This document shows, one piece after another, positions 16,856 through 24,122 of a DNA stretch of 64,000 nucleotides. The position numbers and the translations under genes are program-made. The notes beneath the pieces were generated by a model. That model ran no database searches and had not been told where the DNA came from. It was given only the letters and a program-made list of their open reading frames with translations. Source of the DNA: Lachnospiraceae bacterium (GTDB lineage Bacteria > Bacillota > Clostridia > Lachnospirales > Lachnospiraceae); NCBI GenBank assembly GCA_017620255.1, contig JAFZQU010000031.1, positions 62,001 to 126,000 of the forward strand, read 5' to 3'. How positions within the stretch are numbered: the stretch's first letter is position 1; every line of letters begins with the position of its first letter.

Positions 16856-18105
16856 ACTGATTCCTCGTCATTCTTTACACGGAGCAGATCGTATTTTTCA
16901 CAGGGCTCCTTGGACCGGAGCGTCACAAACAATGTCTGTTTCGGATGCGGAGCGCTTTCCATCTGCGTCCCTTCCTCATCGGTGATCTTTTCGACCACGG
17001 CATCTATATTGCGCCCGTCCGGTTTCATGATCTCGATCTCATCGCCCACACAGAACTTGTTCTTTTGTTCAATGCGGACCCTGCCTTCCGCATCCGCTTC
17101 TTCGATCAGACCCAGATAGATATATTCTTTCTCATAGGTACTGTTATCATAGATCTGCGTATCGCCGTCCGGTTTCCCGAAATAAAAACCTGTCGTGAAC
17201 TTACGGTATGTACACTTCGCGATCTCCGAAAGATACCATGGCATCCGTTCCCGGTAAGCATCCGCCGACCGCAGATAGTCATCGATCGCCTGCCGGTATG
17301 TGCGCGTGACCGTCGCCACATACAGCGCGGTCTTCATCCTTCCCTCGATCTTGAAACTGTCGATCCCCGCTTCGATCAGTTCGGGGATGTGTGCGATCAT
17401 GCACAGGTCCTTCGAATTAAAGATATAGGTCCCGCGTTCGTTTTCGAGAACCGGCATGTACTCTCCCGGTCTTTTTTCTTCCACGACCGCATATTTCCAC
17501 CGGCAGGGATGGGTGCATTCCCCGTGATTGGCATCGCGCCCGGTCAGGAAAGCTGACAAAAGACACCGCCCCGAATACGAGATGCACATCGCGCCGTGCA
17601 CAAAACTCTCGATCTCCATGTCCGCAGGAATGTGTTCGCGGATCTCACGGATCTCCTGCAGGGATAATTCCCTGGCGGACACCACCCGTTTTGCGCCCAT
17701 TTTATACCAGAAATCATACGTCAGGTAATTGGTGTTGTTTGCCTGCGTACTGATGTGGATATCTATGCCGGGACAAAGTTCCTTCGCCAAAACGAACATC
17801 CCGGGATCCGAGATGATCAGTGCATCCGGTTTCAGTTCATTCAGCTCTGCAAAATATGCGTGAGCCTGCTCGATATCCGCGTTATGCGCCAGGATGTTTG
17901 CGGTCACATAGACTTTTACGCCGTGACTGTGGGCAAAATCAATCCCTTCGCGCATATCCGCCTCGTCAAAGTTCTTGGCCCTTGCACGGAGGCCGAACGC
18001 CTCTCCGCCGATATATACCGCATCTGCCCCAAAGACAACTGCGGTTTTCAATACTTCCAGGCAACTTGCCGGGATCAGAAGTTCCGGCTTTTTGATCGTA
18101 TGCAT
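16852..18105 (-). CDS. trhP: U32 peptidase-family tRNA hydroxylation protein (TrhP-like)
   Basis: A 417-residue U32 protein with the family signature SGRCLLSAFLTGRDANHGEC near residue 180, whose cysteines, with further ones (CTHPCRWKY), are thought to bind an iron-sulfur cluster. The N-terminal barrel starts KPELLIPASCLEVLKTAV and contains ADAVYIGGEAFGLRARAKNF. TrhP (YegQ/YrrO) proteins act in prephenate-dependent 5-hydroxylation of wobble uridine in tRNA. The next upstream gene encodes TrmR, the methyltransferase that acts on that product, and the pair also adjoins in Bacillus (yrrM-yrrN-yrrO). That context makes tRNA modification far more likely than proteolysis. Bacillus has two U32 proteins in tandem; only one is here. 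Confidence 0.87.
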   Translation of the reverse strand: MHTIKKPELLIPASCLEVLKTAVVFGADAVYIGGEAFGLRARAKNFDEADMREGIDFAHSHGVKVYVTANILAHNADIEQAHAYFAELNELKPDALIISDPGMFVLAKELCPGIDIHISTQANNTNYLTYDFWYKMGAKRVVSARELSLQEIREIREHIPADMEIESFVHGAMCISYSGRCLLSAFLTGRDANHGECTHPCRWKYAVVEEKRPGEYMPVLENERGTYIFNSKDLCMIAHIPELIEAGIDSFKIEGRMKTALYVATVTRTYRQAIDDYLRSADAYRERMPWYLSEIAKCTYRKFTTGFYFGKPDGDTQIYDNSTYEKEYIYLGLIEEADAEGRVRIEQKNKFCVGDEIEIMKPDGRNIDAVVEKITDEEGTQMESAPHPKQTLFVTLRSKEPCEKYDLLRVKNDEESV

Positions 18106-18114
18106 GTATTATCC

Positions 18115-18765
18115 TTACCGTCTGATACTGAGTGCAATGCCGTCGCCGACAGGCAGAATGTCCGTTACCAGTTCCTGTGAATGTGTCAGTGTATACAGGT
18201 ATTCCCGCATCCTTGCATGGATCGTCCGGTTGCGTCTTGTCACGGCAAACCGGGACTGTGCGATATCGCCTTCCTGTAATACATTATCCGAGATCAAAAG
18301 GGAACCCGTGTGCATCATGGGAAGGATCTGCTCGTAAAAGTGCAGATACTGTCCTTTTGCCGCATCCATGAAGATCATGTCGTACTGTTTTCCCTGTGCG
18401 GCAAGCGCCGGAAGGATCTCCTCCGCGTCTCCCTTTTGAAGATCGATGCGGTCCGCAAATCCGGACTCCGCAAAATTACGCTCTGCAACAGGAAACCGTT
18501 TCTCATATTTTTCGATCGTCGTGATCCTGCAGTCCGGGGGCCCGTAGGTCGCCATCAGGATGGCTGAAAACCCGACTGCGGTCCCGACCTCCAGGATCTG
18601 CTCCGGTTTATGCATCTGCAACAGAAACCGGATCAGGCTCTGTGTGGGACGCCTGATGACCGGTACGGAATCTTTGAGCGCTTCTTCCTCGATCCGGTCA
18701 AGAAACGGCGTGTTCCCCGCATTCAATGAATCAATATAGGCAAGGAGCCGGTCGTTTTCGCTCAA
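18115..18765 (-). CDS. trmR: tRNA 5-hydroxyuridine methyltransferase (O-methyltransferase family 3)
   Basis: A 216-residue class I SAM methyltransferase of the catechol-O-methyltransferase-like family. ILEVGTAVGFSAILMA near residue 57 is motif I, TTIEKYEKR near 79 binds the SAM ribose, and MIFMDAAKGQYLHFYEQ near 130 carries the metal-binding aspartate, with LISDNVL near 155. It matches YrrM/TrmR, which turns wobble 5-hydroxyuridine into 5-methoxyuridine in Gram-positive tRNAs. Its downstream neighbour is the hydroxylation gene, giving both steps on one transcript. The start overlaps the MltG-like stop by 4 bases. Confidence 0.88.
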   Translation of the reverse strand: MSENDRLLAYIDSLNAGNTPFLDRIEEEALKDSVPVIRRPTQSLIRFLLQMHKPEQILEVGTAVGFSAILMATYGPPDCRITTIEKYEKRFPVAERNFAESGFADRIDLQKGDAEEILPALAAQGKQYDMIFMDAAKGQYLHFYEQILPMMHTGSLLISDNVLQEGDIAQSRFAVTRRNRTIHARMREYLYTLTHSQELVTDILPVGDGIALSIRR

Positions 18766-19322
18766 TTTGCTTCCTCTCCCGCATCTCCGTCTTCAGCCGC
18801 CTCCGGTGTGTCTTCTCCACCTTCTGCGTCCGCTGCATCTTCTGTTTCCTCTGTGTCCGCCGGAGCGCCTTCGTCATCCGCATCATCCACGCCCGGTAAA
18901 ACCGTCATATCTGCCGGAGGCGCTTTCTGATCCTGCTCTTCCTCGTCCTCATCCTCTTCATCGGTCGAAAGCAGGATCCCTAACATTTCCTCTGCCGTCA
19001 TGGATGTGTTCAGCGTAAAGATACCCGGATGGATGTCCCCGTCATAGAGGGAGACCTTTTCCTGGATCCGGAAGAGAGTCGCATCCCTGATCAGCCCTTT
19101 TTCTTCCAGCACTTTTGACACTTCTTTGATCCCGTCGCTCTTGGATACCGTGATCTGCACATCTCTTCCCGGCGGTTCGCTCATGGGCTCTTCCGTAAAG
19201 ATACGGAATCCGAACTCATAGGCCTTTCCACCCAGTCTGAAAAGCAAAATCGCCAGGATCACCAGAACAACGGCACGTATTACCGTTCCCAAAAAGGAAT
19301 AAGCAAACTGCTTCCCTTTCAT
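18762..19322 (-). CDS. MltG-like membrane protein lacking the transglycosylase domain
   Basis: A 186-residue protein with a single N-terminal helix (residues 12-32, VIRAVVLVILAILLFRLGG), then an extracytoplasmic domain of about 75 residues (QITVSKSDGIKEVSKVLEEK, LIRDATLFRI, HPGIFTLNTSMTAEEMLGIL). This matches the LysM-like N-terminal part of MltG/YceG. The catalytic glutamate domain of about 200 residues is absent; a Glu/Asp/Ala-rich tail of about 60 residues follows instead. Gene order matches yrrL (mltG) of Bacillus, between ylbF/rnj and trmR, so it is the positional counterpart. It may be a short clostridial form that modulates peptidoglycan enzymes, not an active transglycosylase. I see no frameshift remnant downstream. 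Confidence 0.75.
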   Translation of the reverse strand: MKGKQFAYSFLGTVIRAVVLVILAILLFRLGGKAYEFGFRIFTEEPMSEPPGRDVQITVSKSDGIKEVSKVLEEKGLIRDATLFRIQEKVSLYDGDIHPGIFTLNTSMTAEEMLGILLSTDEEDEDEEEQDQKAPPADMTVLPGVDDADDEGAPADTEETEDAADAEGGEDTPEAAEDGDAGEEAN

Positions 19323-19342
19323 ATCAGCACAATCCTCCCGCC

Positions 19343-19636
19343 TTATTCCAGATCCAGTTCCTGCGCCATGATCGCCTGGATCTCCTGAAACATTCTGCAG
19401 TAATCCAGCTCTGCCTGCATAAAATCATGGATCCTGATATCGGAATACAGTCTGTCATATTCCGCGCGCAGTTCCTCTTCCCTGTCCTGGTCCGTCACTT
19501 CCTGGATCAGGCCATTGATCTCCCGAAGCCTGTAAATGCTGCTCTTCAGTTCCGGGAAACGCAGGATCTTTTCTTTTTCTTCCAGATAATGTTTGTATTC
19601 GCCGCATTCACGCAGCCTGTCAATTATATCTTTCAT
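19343..19636 (-). CDS. YlbF/YmcA-family protein
   Basis: A 97-residue all-helical protein. MKDIIDRLRECGEYKHYL, ELKSSIYRLREINGLIQEV and the C-terminal DYCRMFQEIQAIMAQELDLE give the YlbF/YmcA pattern, including the short linker between long helices. In Bacillus, YlbF, YmcA and YaaT form an iron-sulfur complex that modulates RNase Y; here the gene directly follows the RNase J gene, so a role in RNA turnover is a reasonable inference. I chose the ATG at 19636, which overlaps the rnj stop as ATGA and has GGAAG upstream. A longer in-frame version to 19693 would lie inside rnj. Confidence 0.75.
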   Translation of the reverse strand: MKDIIDRLRECGEYKHYLEEKEKILRFPELKSSIYRLREINGLIQEVTDQDREEELRAEYDRLYSDIRIHDFMQAELDYCRMFQEIQAIMAQELDLE

Positions 19637-21306
19637 ATCTCCACTTCCGTGATCACAGGAAGGATCATCGGTTTCCGTTTCATTTTTTTCCATACATATC
19701 CGCTTAAGGCATCCTTCATCGCGTTCTTCATCCGGTTCCAGTCGGTTACGTTCTTCTCCATGAGACTCTCTACCGTTTCTTCCAGAATGCCCTGCATTTC
19801 TTCGATCAGTTCATCCGATTCCTTGACATAGATAAACCCGCGTGTGATGATGTCGGGACCTGCGAGAAGCACGTTTGTCCCTTTTTCCATCGTGAGCAGG
19901 ATCAGGATCATGCCATCCTGCGATAAGATCTGTCTGTCGCGCATGACCACGTTTCCGACATCGCCGATCCCAAGCCCGTCCACAAATACGGCACCGGTCT
20001 TGACGGTATCCGTGACTTTGCATTCCCGTTCGTTTAAGGACAGGACCTCACCTGAGGAAAGAATGTGGATGTTCTCGGAGGGGATCCCCATCATATGCGC
20101 TATGTTCGCCTGCGCCTTCAGATGCCGGAATTCTCCGTGTACGGGGATCGCATATTTCGGCTTCACCAGCGTGTAGATCAGTTTGATCTCTTCCTGGCAG
20201 GCATGGCCGGAGACGTGCGTATCCTGGTAGATGACGTCCGCGCCCTTCTGGCACAGTTCGTTGATCACGCGGGAAACGGCTTTCTCGTTCCCGGGGATGG
20301 GATTGGAACTGAATATGACAAGATCACCCGGTTTGATCGTGACTTTCTTATGGATATTGGTGGCGATCCTCGAAAGTGCCGCCATGGATTCTCCCTGGGA
20401 GCCCGTTGTGATGATAACGGTCTTTTCGTCGGGATACCGGCTCAGTTCCTCTATATCGATCAGCGTATTATCCGGGATCGTGATGTATCCGAGTTCCGTC
20501 GCGGTCTGTATGATATTGACCATACTGCGGCCTTCCACAACGACTTTGCGCCCGTATTTATAGGCCGCATCCACGATCTGCTGTACGCGGTCCACATTGG
20601 ACGCAAAAGTGGATACCAGGATCCTGCAGTTTCTGTGATCGGCAAAGATCGAATCAAACGTCTTTCCGACGGTTCTTTCCGAATTGGTAAAGCCTTCCCG
20701 CACCGCGTTTGTGGAATCGCAAAGAAGCGCCAGTACGCCTTCTCTTCCAAGCTGCGCAAACCGCGGCAGATCGATCGGATCTCCGAAGACCGGCGTGTAA
20801 TCCACTTTAAAGTCACCGGTATGGACCACGCATCCGACCGGTGATTTGATCGCTAACGCGCTTGCATCCGCGATACTGTGATTCGTCCGGATGAATTCCA
20901 CTTCCAGTTCGCCTAGCGTGACTTTGTCGCCGTAATTGACGACATGGCACTCTGTGGTCTCCAAAAGATCGTGTTCTTTCAGTTTCCCTTCGATCATGGC
21001 GATCGTCAGTCTGGTCGCATAGACGGGAACGTTCAGTTCTTTCAAGACGTACGGCAGCGCGCCGATATGGTCTTCATGTCCGTGCGTGATGACAAAGCCC
21101 TTCACTTTGTCAGCGTGTTCCAAAAGATAGGTGATATCCGGGATCACCAGATCGATCCCGAGCATTTCATCTTCCGGAAACGCCAGCCCGCAGTCCACAA
21201 CCACAATGGAATTCCCATACACAAAGGCCGTGATGTTCATTCCGATCTGCTCCAGTCCGCCAAGCGGAATGATCTGCAGACTGCTGTTTGCATGATTTTT
21301 ACTCAA
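19633..21306 (-). CDS. rnj: Ribonuclease J
   Basis: A 557-residue metallo-beta-lactamase/beta-CASP nuclease. The zinc motif VITHGHEDHIGALPYVL lies near residue 75, HTGDFKVDYTP near 165 supplies further ligands, the beta-CASP region includes IITTGSQGESMAALSRIA near 360, and VHGEFRHLKAQANIAHMMG near 395 holds the C-terminal ligand histidine. RNase J is a 5' exonuclease and endonuclease central to mRNA decay and rRNA maturation in Gram-positive bacteria; the length is normal. It begins 1 base after the yrzB stop, within an operon running from ireB to trmR. Confidence 0.95.
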   Translation of the reverse strand: MSKNHANSSLQIIPLGGLEQIGMNITAFVYGNSIVVVDCGLAFPEDEMLGIDLVIPDITYLLEHADKVKGFVITHGHEDHIGALPYVLKELNVPVYATRLTIAMIEGKLKEHDLLETTECHVVNYGDKVTLGELEVEFIRTNHSIADASALAIKSPVGCVVHTGDFKVDYTPVFGDPIDLPRFAQLGREGVLALLCDSTNAVREGFTNSERTVGKTFDSIFADHRNCRILVSTFASNVDRVQQIVDAAYKYGRKVVVEGRSMVNIIQTATELGYITIPDNTLIDIEELSRYPDEKTVIITTGSQGESMAALSRIATNIHKKVTIKPGDLVIFSSNPIPGNEKAVSRVINELCQKGADVIYQDTHVSGHACQEEIKLIYTLVKPKYAIPVHGEFRHLKAQANIAHMMGIPSENIHILSSGEVLSLNERECKVTDTVKTGAVFVDGLGIGDVGNVVMRDRQILSQDGMILILLTMEKGTNVLLAGPDIITRGFIYVKESDELIEEMQGILEETVESLMEKNVTDWNRMKNAMKDALSGYVWKKMKRKPMILPVITEVEI

Positions 21307-21307
21307 A

Positions 21308-21571
21308 TCAATCCTCCCTTAATTCTATATCCCCTATGGATTCCTCAAATACTCTTGCGATCGCGCGAAGCTGTGTGTCATCTTCCACGATCTCATACAC
21401 ACTTTCCGCCGCATCTTCCGCGGCAGTATCCTTTAAGATCAGCGCCTCTGCATCCTCTTCCGTGGAATCGGCCACAAGCAGATAATTCACCCCGCTGATC
21501 CTTACCTGATCCAAAACATAAAATTCGACGGTTTCCTGACCGTCTTCCAGTGAAAAAGCAATCTTTTCCAT
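21308..21571 (-). CDS. yrzB: DUF1292 protein (YrzB-like)
   Basis: An 87-residue acidic protein starting MEKIAFSLEDGQETVEFYVL, with GVNYLLVADSTEEDAEALIL in the middle and a strongly acidic C-terminus. This is the DUF1292 pattern. Gene order (ireB-ruvX-yrzB) equals the Bacillus yrzL-yrrK-yrzB order, which confirms the identity. The function is unknown. I take the ATG at 21571, giving the family-typical N-terminus; a longer frame reaching 21619 would run into ruvX. Confidence 0.85.
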   Translation of the reverse strand: MEKIAFSLEDGQETVEFYVLDQVRISGVNYLLVADSTEEDAEALILKDTAAEDAAESVYEIVEDDTQLRAIARVFEESIGDIELRED

Positions 21572-21575
21572 GCGC

Positions 21576-22025
21576 TTACAGTCCTTCCCCTCCGGTGCCG
21601 CCCTGCATCGAGCGTGCATCCAGATATCCCTGCAGGATCAGTACCGCTGCGATCTCATCCACATACTTGCCGCGGTTTTCCCTGCGGATGCCGCTCTCGA
21701 TCATGGCCTTGTTGGCTGCGACCGTTGTCAGTCTCTCGTCCCACAAAACAACCGGAAGACCTGTCCTGCGCTCTAAATGTTCTTTGAACGCCTCGGTCTT
21801 TTCTGCGCGCTCTCCCACGGTATTGTTCATGTTCTTGGGATAGCCGAGAACGATCTGTTCCACTTCGTTTTCCGCGATCAGGGTCTCGATCCTGGCAAGC
21901 GTTTTCCGGATCTTGTTTTCGGAATCGCGCCGGATGATCTCAACGCCCTGTGCCGTGATCAGCAGCGGATCACTGATGGCGACGCCGACGGTTTTGGATC
22001 CGAAATCCAATCCCATGATCCGCAT
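21576..22025 (-). CDS. ruvX: Putative pre-16S rRNA nuclease / Holliday junction resolvase-like YqgF
   Basis: A 149-residue RNase H-fold protein. [19 protein letters not shown] contains the catalytic aspartate, [20 protein letters not shown] is the second motif, and [15 protein letters not shown] with [16 protein letters not shown] the third and fourth. The family was named for resolvase similarity but is best supported as a nuclease in 16S rRNA 5' end maturation. It abuts the ireB stop directly, so the operon is compact. The C-terminal glycine-rich tail ([10 protein letters not shown]) is short and unconserved. Confidence 0.93.
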   Translation of the reverse strand: MRIMGLDFGSKTVGVAISDPLLITAQGVEIIRRDSENKIRKTLARIETLIAENEVEQIVLGYPKNMNNTVGERAEKTEAFKEHLERRTGLPVVLWDERLTTVAANKAMIESGIRRENRGKYVDEIAAVLILQGYLDARSMQGGTGGEGL

Positions 22026-22289
22026 TCAGTTCCACCCGTTGTGTTTGATGTACTGTGTCAGCAGTTCCTCCACCAGTTCATCGCGCTCCACCTTCATGAT
22101 CAGGCTTCTTGCGTTGTTGTGGCTTGTGATGTATGTCGGATCTCCGGACATGATGTACCCTACGATCTGGTTGACCGGATTGTAACCCTTTTCCGTTAAT
22201 GCTTCGTAAACAGTGGAAAGTACGACTCTCACTCCTGTCTCGGGTTCCGCCTGGACCTGAAAGTATTGTGTGTTGCCCATATCCTGCAT
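22026..22289 (-). CDS. ireB: IreB-family regulatory phosphoprotein
   Basis: An 87-residue protein of the IreB (DUF965) family. [20 protein letters not shown] near residue 28 and [20 protein letters not shown] near 48 are nearly invariant family segments. IreB of enterococci is phosphorylated on N-terminal threonines by the PASTA kinase IreK and restrains cephalosporin tolerance. The N-terminus here ([10 protein letters not shown]) keeps a threonine in the usual region. The ATG at 22289 sits 8 bases after GGAGG. It is the first gene of the leftward run toward trmR; alaS, its usual upstream neighbour, is missing here. Confidence 0.92.
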   Translation of the reverse strand: MQDMGNTQYFQVQAEPETGVRVVLSTVYEALTEKGYNPVNQIVGYIMSGDPTYITSHNNARSLIMKVERDELVEELLTQYIKHNGWN

Positions 22290-22369
22290 TGTCTGATCCT
22301 CCTTTTTTCCATTCCCGTTTTGCTTGATTTCATGCGCCCTAATGGGTGCACATACTTATGTTGATTTTA

Positions 22370-23734
22370 CTACTTTTCTGTGGAAACTTCAAGAATTTCG
22401 TCTGTCAAAAAGCCCTTTACGGTGCCCCTTATCATTTCCTGTCCGTTTACGTTTTGAAGCGGCAGGGCAAGGCGTACATAGTTTTTTGTAAAGCCCGTCA
22501 TATACTCTTTTTCGCCGATCCTGACCGTTTCTTCGCAAAGCATCTGCGCCTGCTGCCCGATCAGGTTCTGCATGAACCGTTTCGTACGCACTTCCCCTTC
22601 CGCGATCAGGACCGCAGAGCGCTCGTTTTTGACGCGTTCCGTGAGCTGCCCTTCCATCCTGTCCGCGACAGTCCCTTTCCGCCTGCTGTACTTGAACACA
22701 TGCACTGCGTACAGATCCGCCTCGTTTAAGAACCGGCGGGTCGTTTCAAACTCTTCCTCCGTTTCCCCGGGAAAACCGACGATCACGTCTGCCGCAATGG
22801 CTGCACCGGGAAAGTAAGACCGGATCAGTTTTACCTTTTCAAGATATCCGGCGGTATCGTAATGCCGGTTCATCCTCTGCAGCACCGTATCCGATCCGCT
22901 CTGCAGGGACAGATGGAAATGGTCGCAGAATGCATCGATCCCGGAAAGACCCTGCAAAAAAGCGTCCGTTATGATCCGGGGCTCGAGGGAACCGAGCCGG
23001 ATGCGTGAGATGCCCGTGCGCAGGGCAACCTCCCGGATCAGGGAAAGCAGGGCTGCTCCCGGATTTTCCTCTTTTCCGGCTGCCTCATTGTAGCTGACCG
23101 GATCCCTGCCAAGGTCGGTCCCGTAGGAACTTAAATGGATCCCCGTCAGGACCACCTCGCGGTATCCGTTAGCCGCAAGTGCTGCTATCTCGCGTATCAC
23201 ACTTTCCGGGTCCCTGCTGCGCGCCCTGCCTCTTGCATACGGTATGATGCAGTAGGCGCAGAACTGGTCGCAGCCGTCCTGGATCTTGATCGAAACGCGC
23301 GTATGTTCCTTTGTCTGCTGCAGGAACAGATCCTCATAATCCACGCGGCGGGACAGATCGCTGACATATGTCTTTCCGCCTTTTCCTCTCTCATACAGGG
23401 CCGTTTCCACCAGATCCACGATCTCTTTTTTATGGTTGTTTCCGACCACCAGATCGATATCCGGATCATCCTGCACCGCTTCGGTATCCGTCTGTACGTA
23501 GCAGCCCATGGCGACCACAAGCGCCTCTTCGTTCTTCTTTCGGGCGCGGTGCAGCATCTGGCGGCTTTTCCGGTCTGCGATATTTGTCACCGTACAGGTG
23601 TTGATCACATAAATGTCGGCTTTTTCGGCAAATGGTACAATTTTGTACCCTCTTTTTTCGAATTCCTGTTGCACATATTCCATTTCATAGGCGTTCACCT
23701 TGCAGCCCAGATTATGAAAAGCCACTTTTTTCAT
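22370..23734 (-). CDS. mtaB: tRNA threonylcarbamoyladenosine methylthiotransferase
   Basis: A 454-residue radical-SAM methylthiotransferase. The N-terminal MTTase domain starts VAFHNLGCKVNAYE and includes YVINTCTVTNIADRKSRQML; the radical SAM cluster is in IQDGCDQFCAYCIIPYARG near residue 147; and the C-terminal TRAM-like domain ends near residue 440. The LGCKVN opening and the ARGRARSRDPE stretch point to MtaB, which adds methylthio to t6A37 of tRNA, not to MiaB or RimO. The ATG at 23734 follows GGAG by 6 bases. It is divergent from the HPr-like gene across a 100-base gap. Confidence 0.92.
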   Translation of the reverse strand: MKKVAFHNLGCKVNAYEMEYVQQEFEKRGYKIVPFAEKADIYVINTCTVTNIADRKSRQMLHRARKKNEEALVVAMGCYVQTDTEAVQDDPDIDLVVGNNHKKEIVDLVETALYERGKGGKTYVSDLSRRVDYEDLFLQQTKEHTRVSIKIQDGCDQFCAYCIIPYARGRARSRDPESVIREIAALAANGYREVVLTGIHLSSYGTDLGRDPVSYNEAAGKEENPGAALLSLIREVALRTGISRIRLGSLEPRIITDAFLQGLSGIDAFCDHFHLSLQSGSDTVLQRMNRHYDTAGYLEKVKLIRSYFPGAAIAADVIVGFPGETEEEFETTRRFLNEADLYAVHVFKYSRRKGTVADRMEGQLTERVKNERSAVLIAEGEVRTKRFMQNLIGQQAQMLCEETVRIGEKEYMTGFTKNYVRLALPLQNVNGQEMIRGTVKGFLTDEILEVSTEK

Positions 23735-23768
23735 GCCGTTCTCCTGTTTTTTTGTGACGTTTTTTGTA

Positions 23769-23797
23769 TTGACTTTTTATTTTGCGAGAATTATCAT
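23769..23797 (+). promoter_or_regulatory. Predicted sigma-A promoter of the HPr-like gene
   Basis: TTGACT (23769-23774), a 17-base spacer and TATCAT (23792-23797) read rightward. The spacer is AT-rich. A strong AAAGGAGG site lies at 23821-23828, 7 bases before the ATG at 23836. No matching leftward promoter for mtaB is obvious in the same gap. Confidence 0.7.
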
Positions 23798-23835
23798 AGG
23801 GGTTGTAAGAAATATTATGTAAAGGAGGAATCAAA

Positions 23836-24066
23836 ATGAAAACAGTTCAGATTTCATTAAACTCTATCGACAAGGTAAAATCCTTCGTAAATGACATCAC
23901 GAAGTTCGACAATGATTTTGACCTTGTATCCGGCAGATATGTAATCGATGCAAAATCGATCATGGGTATCTTCAGTTTGGATCTGTCCAAACCGATCGAT
24001 CTGAACATCCACGCCGAAGACAATGCAGATGACGTTTTGGCTGTTATCAAGCCATATATGTTATGA
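23836..24066 (+). CDS. HPr-like protein lacking the phosphocarrier histidine
   Basis: A 76-residue HPr-fold protein. The regulatory serine segment is intact (DAKSIMGIFSLDL near residue 40, matching Ser46 of HPr), but the GxHARPA loop that carries His15 is replaced by LNSIDKVKSF, with no histidine. It therefore cannot take part in PTS phosphotransfer, but it could still be a target of HPr kinase, which is encoded at 45761. It is a single-gene unit with its own promoter and terminator and the best ribosome site in the area, so expression should be high. Similar short proteins are annotated as HPr family in Lachnospiraceae. The role is unknown. Confidence 0.82.
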   Translation: MKTVQISLNSIDKVKSFVNDITKFDNDFDLVSGRYVIDAKSIMGIFSLDLSKPIDLNIHAEDNADDVLAVIKPYML

Positions 24067-24090
24067 TCTGTATCTGATGGCGGGCAACCA

Positions 24091-24116
24091 AAAGGGCATG
24101 CAAATGTCCTTTTTTT
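24091..24116 (+). terminator. Rho-independent terminator after the HPr-like gene
   Basis: Stem AAAGGGCAT (24091-24099), loop GCAA, stem ATGTCCTTT (24104-24112) with one G-U pair, then a run of seven T (24110-24116). It ends the rightward HPr-like transcript. The mirrored A run also gives leftward transcripts a U tract, but the convergent gene ends only at 24123, so that use is uncertain. Confidence 0.85.
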
Positions 24117-24122
24117 GTGTCC

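Noticed and set aside
22330-22360. Hairpin TGCGCCC/GGGTGCA after mtaB as a terminator.
   Set aside because: The stem is short, has a G-U pair and no U run on the leftward strand; read-through from mtaB to ireB, or an unrecognised promoter there, remains open.
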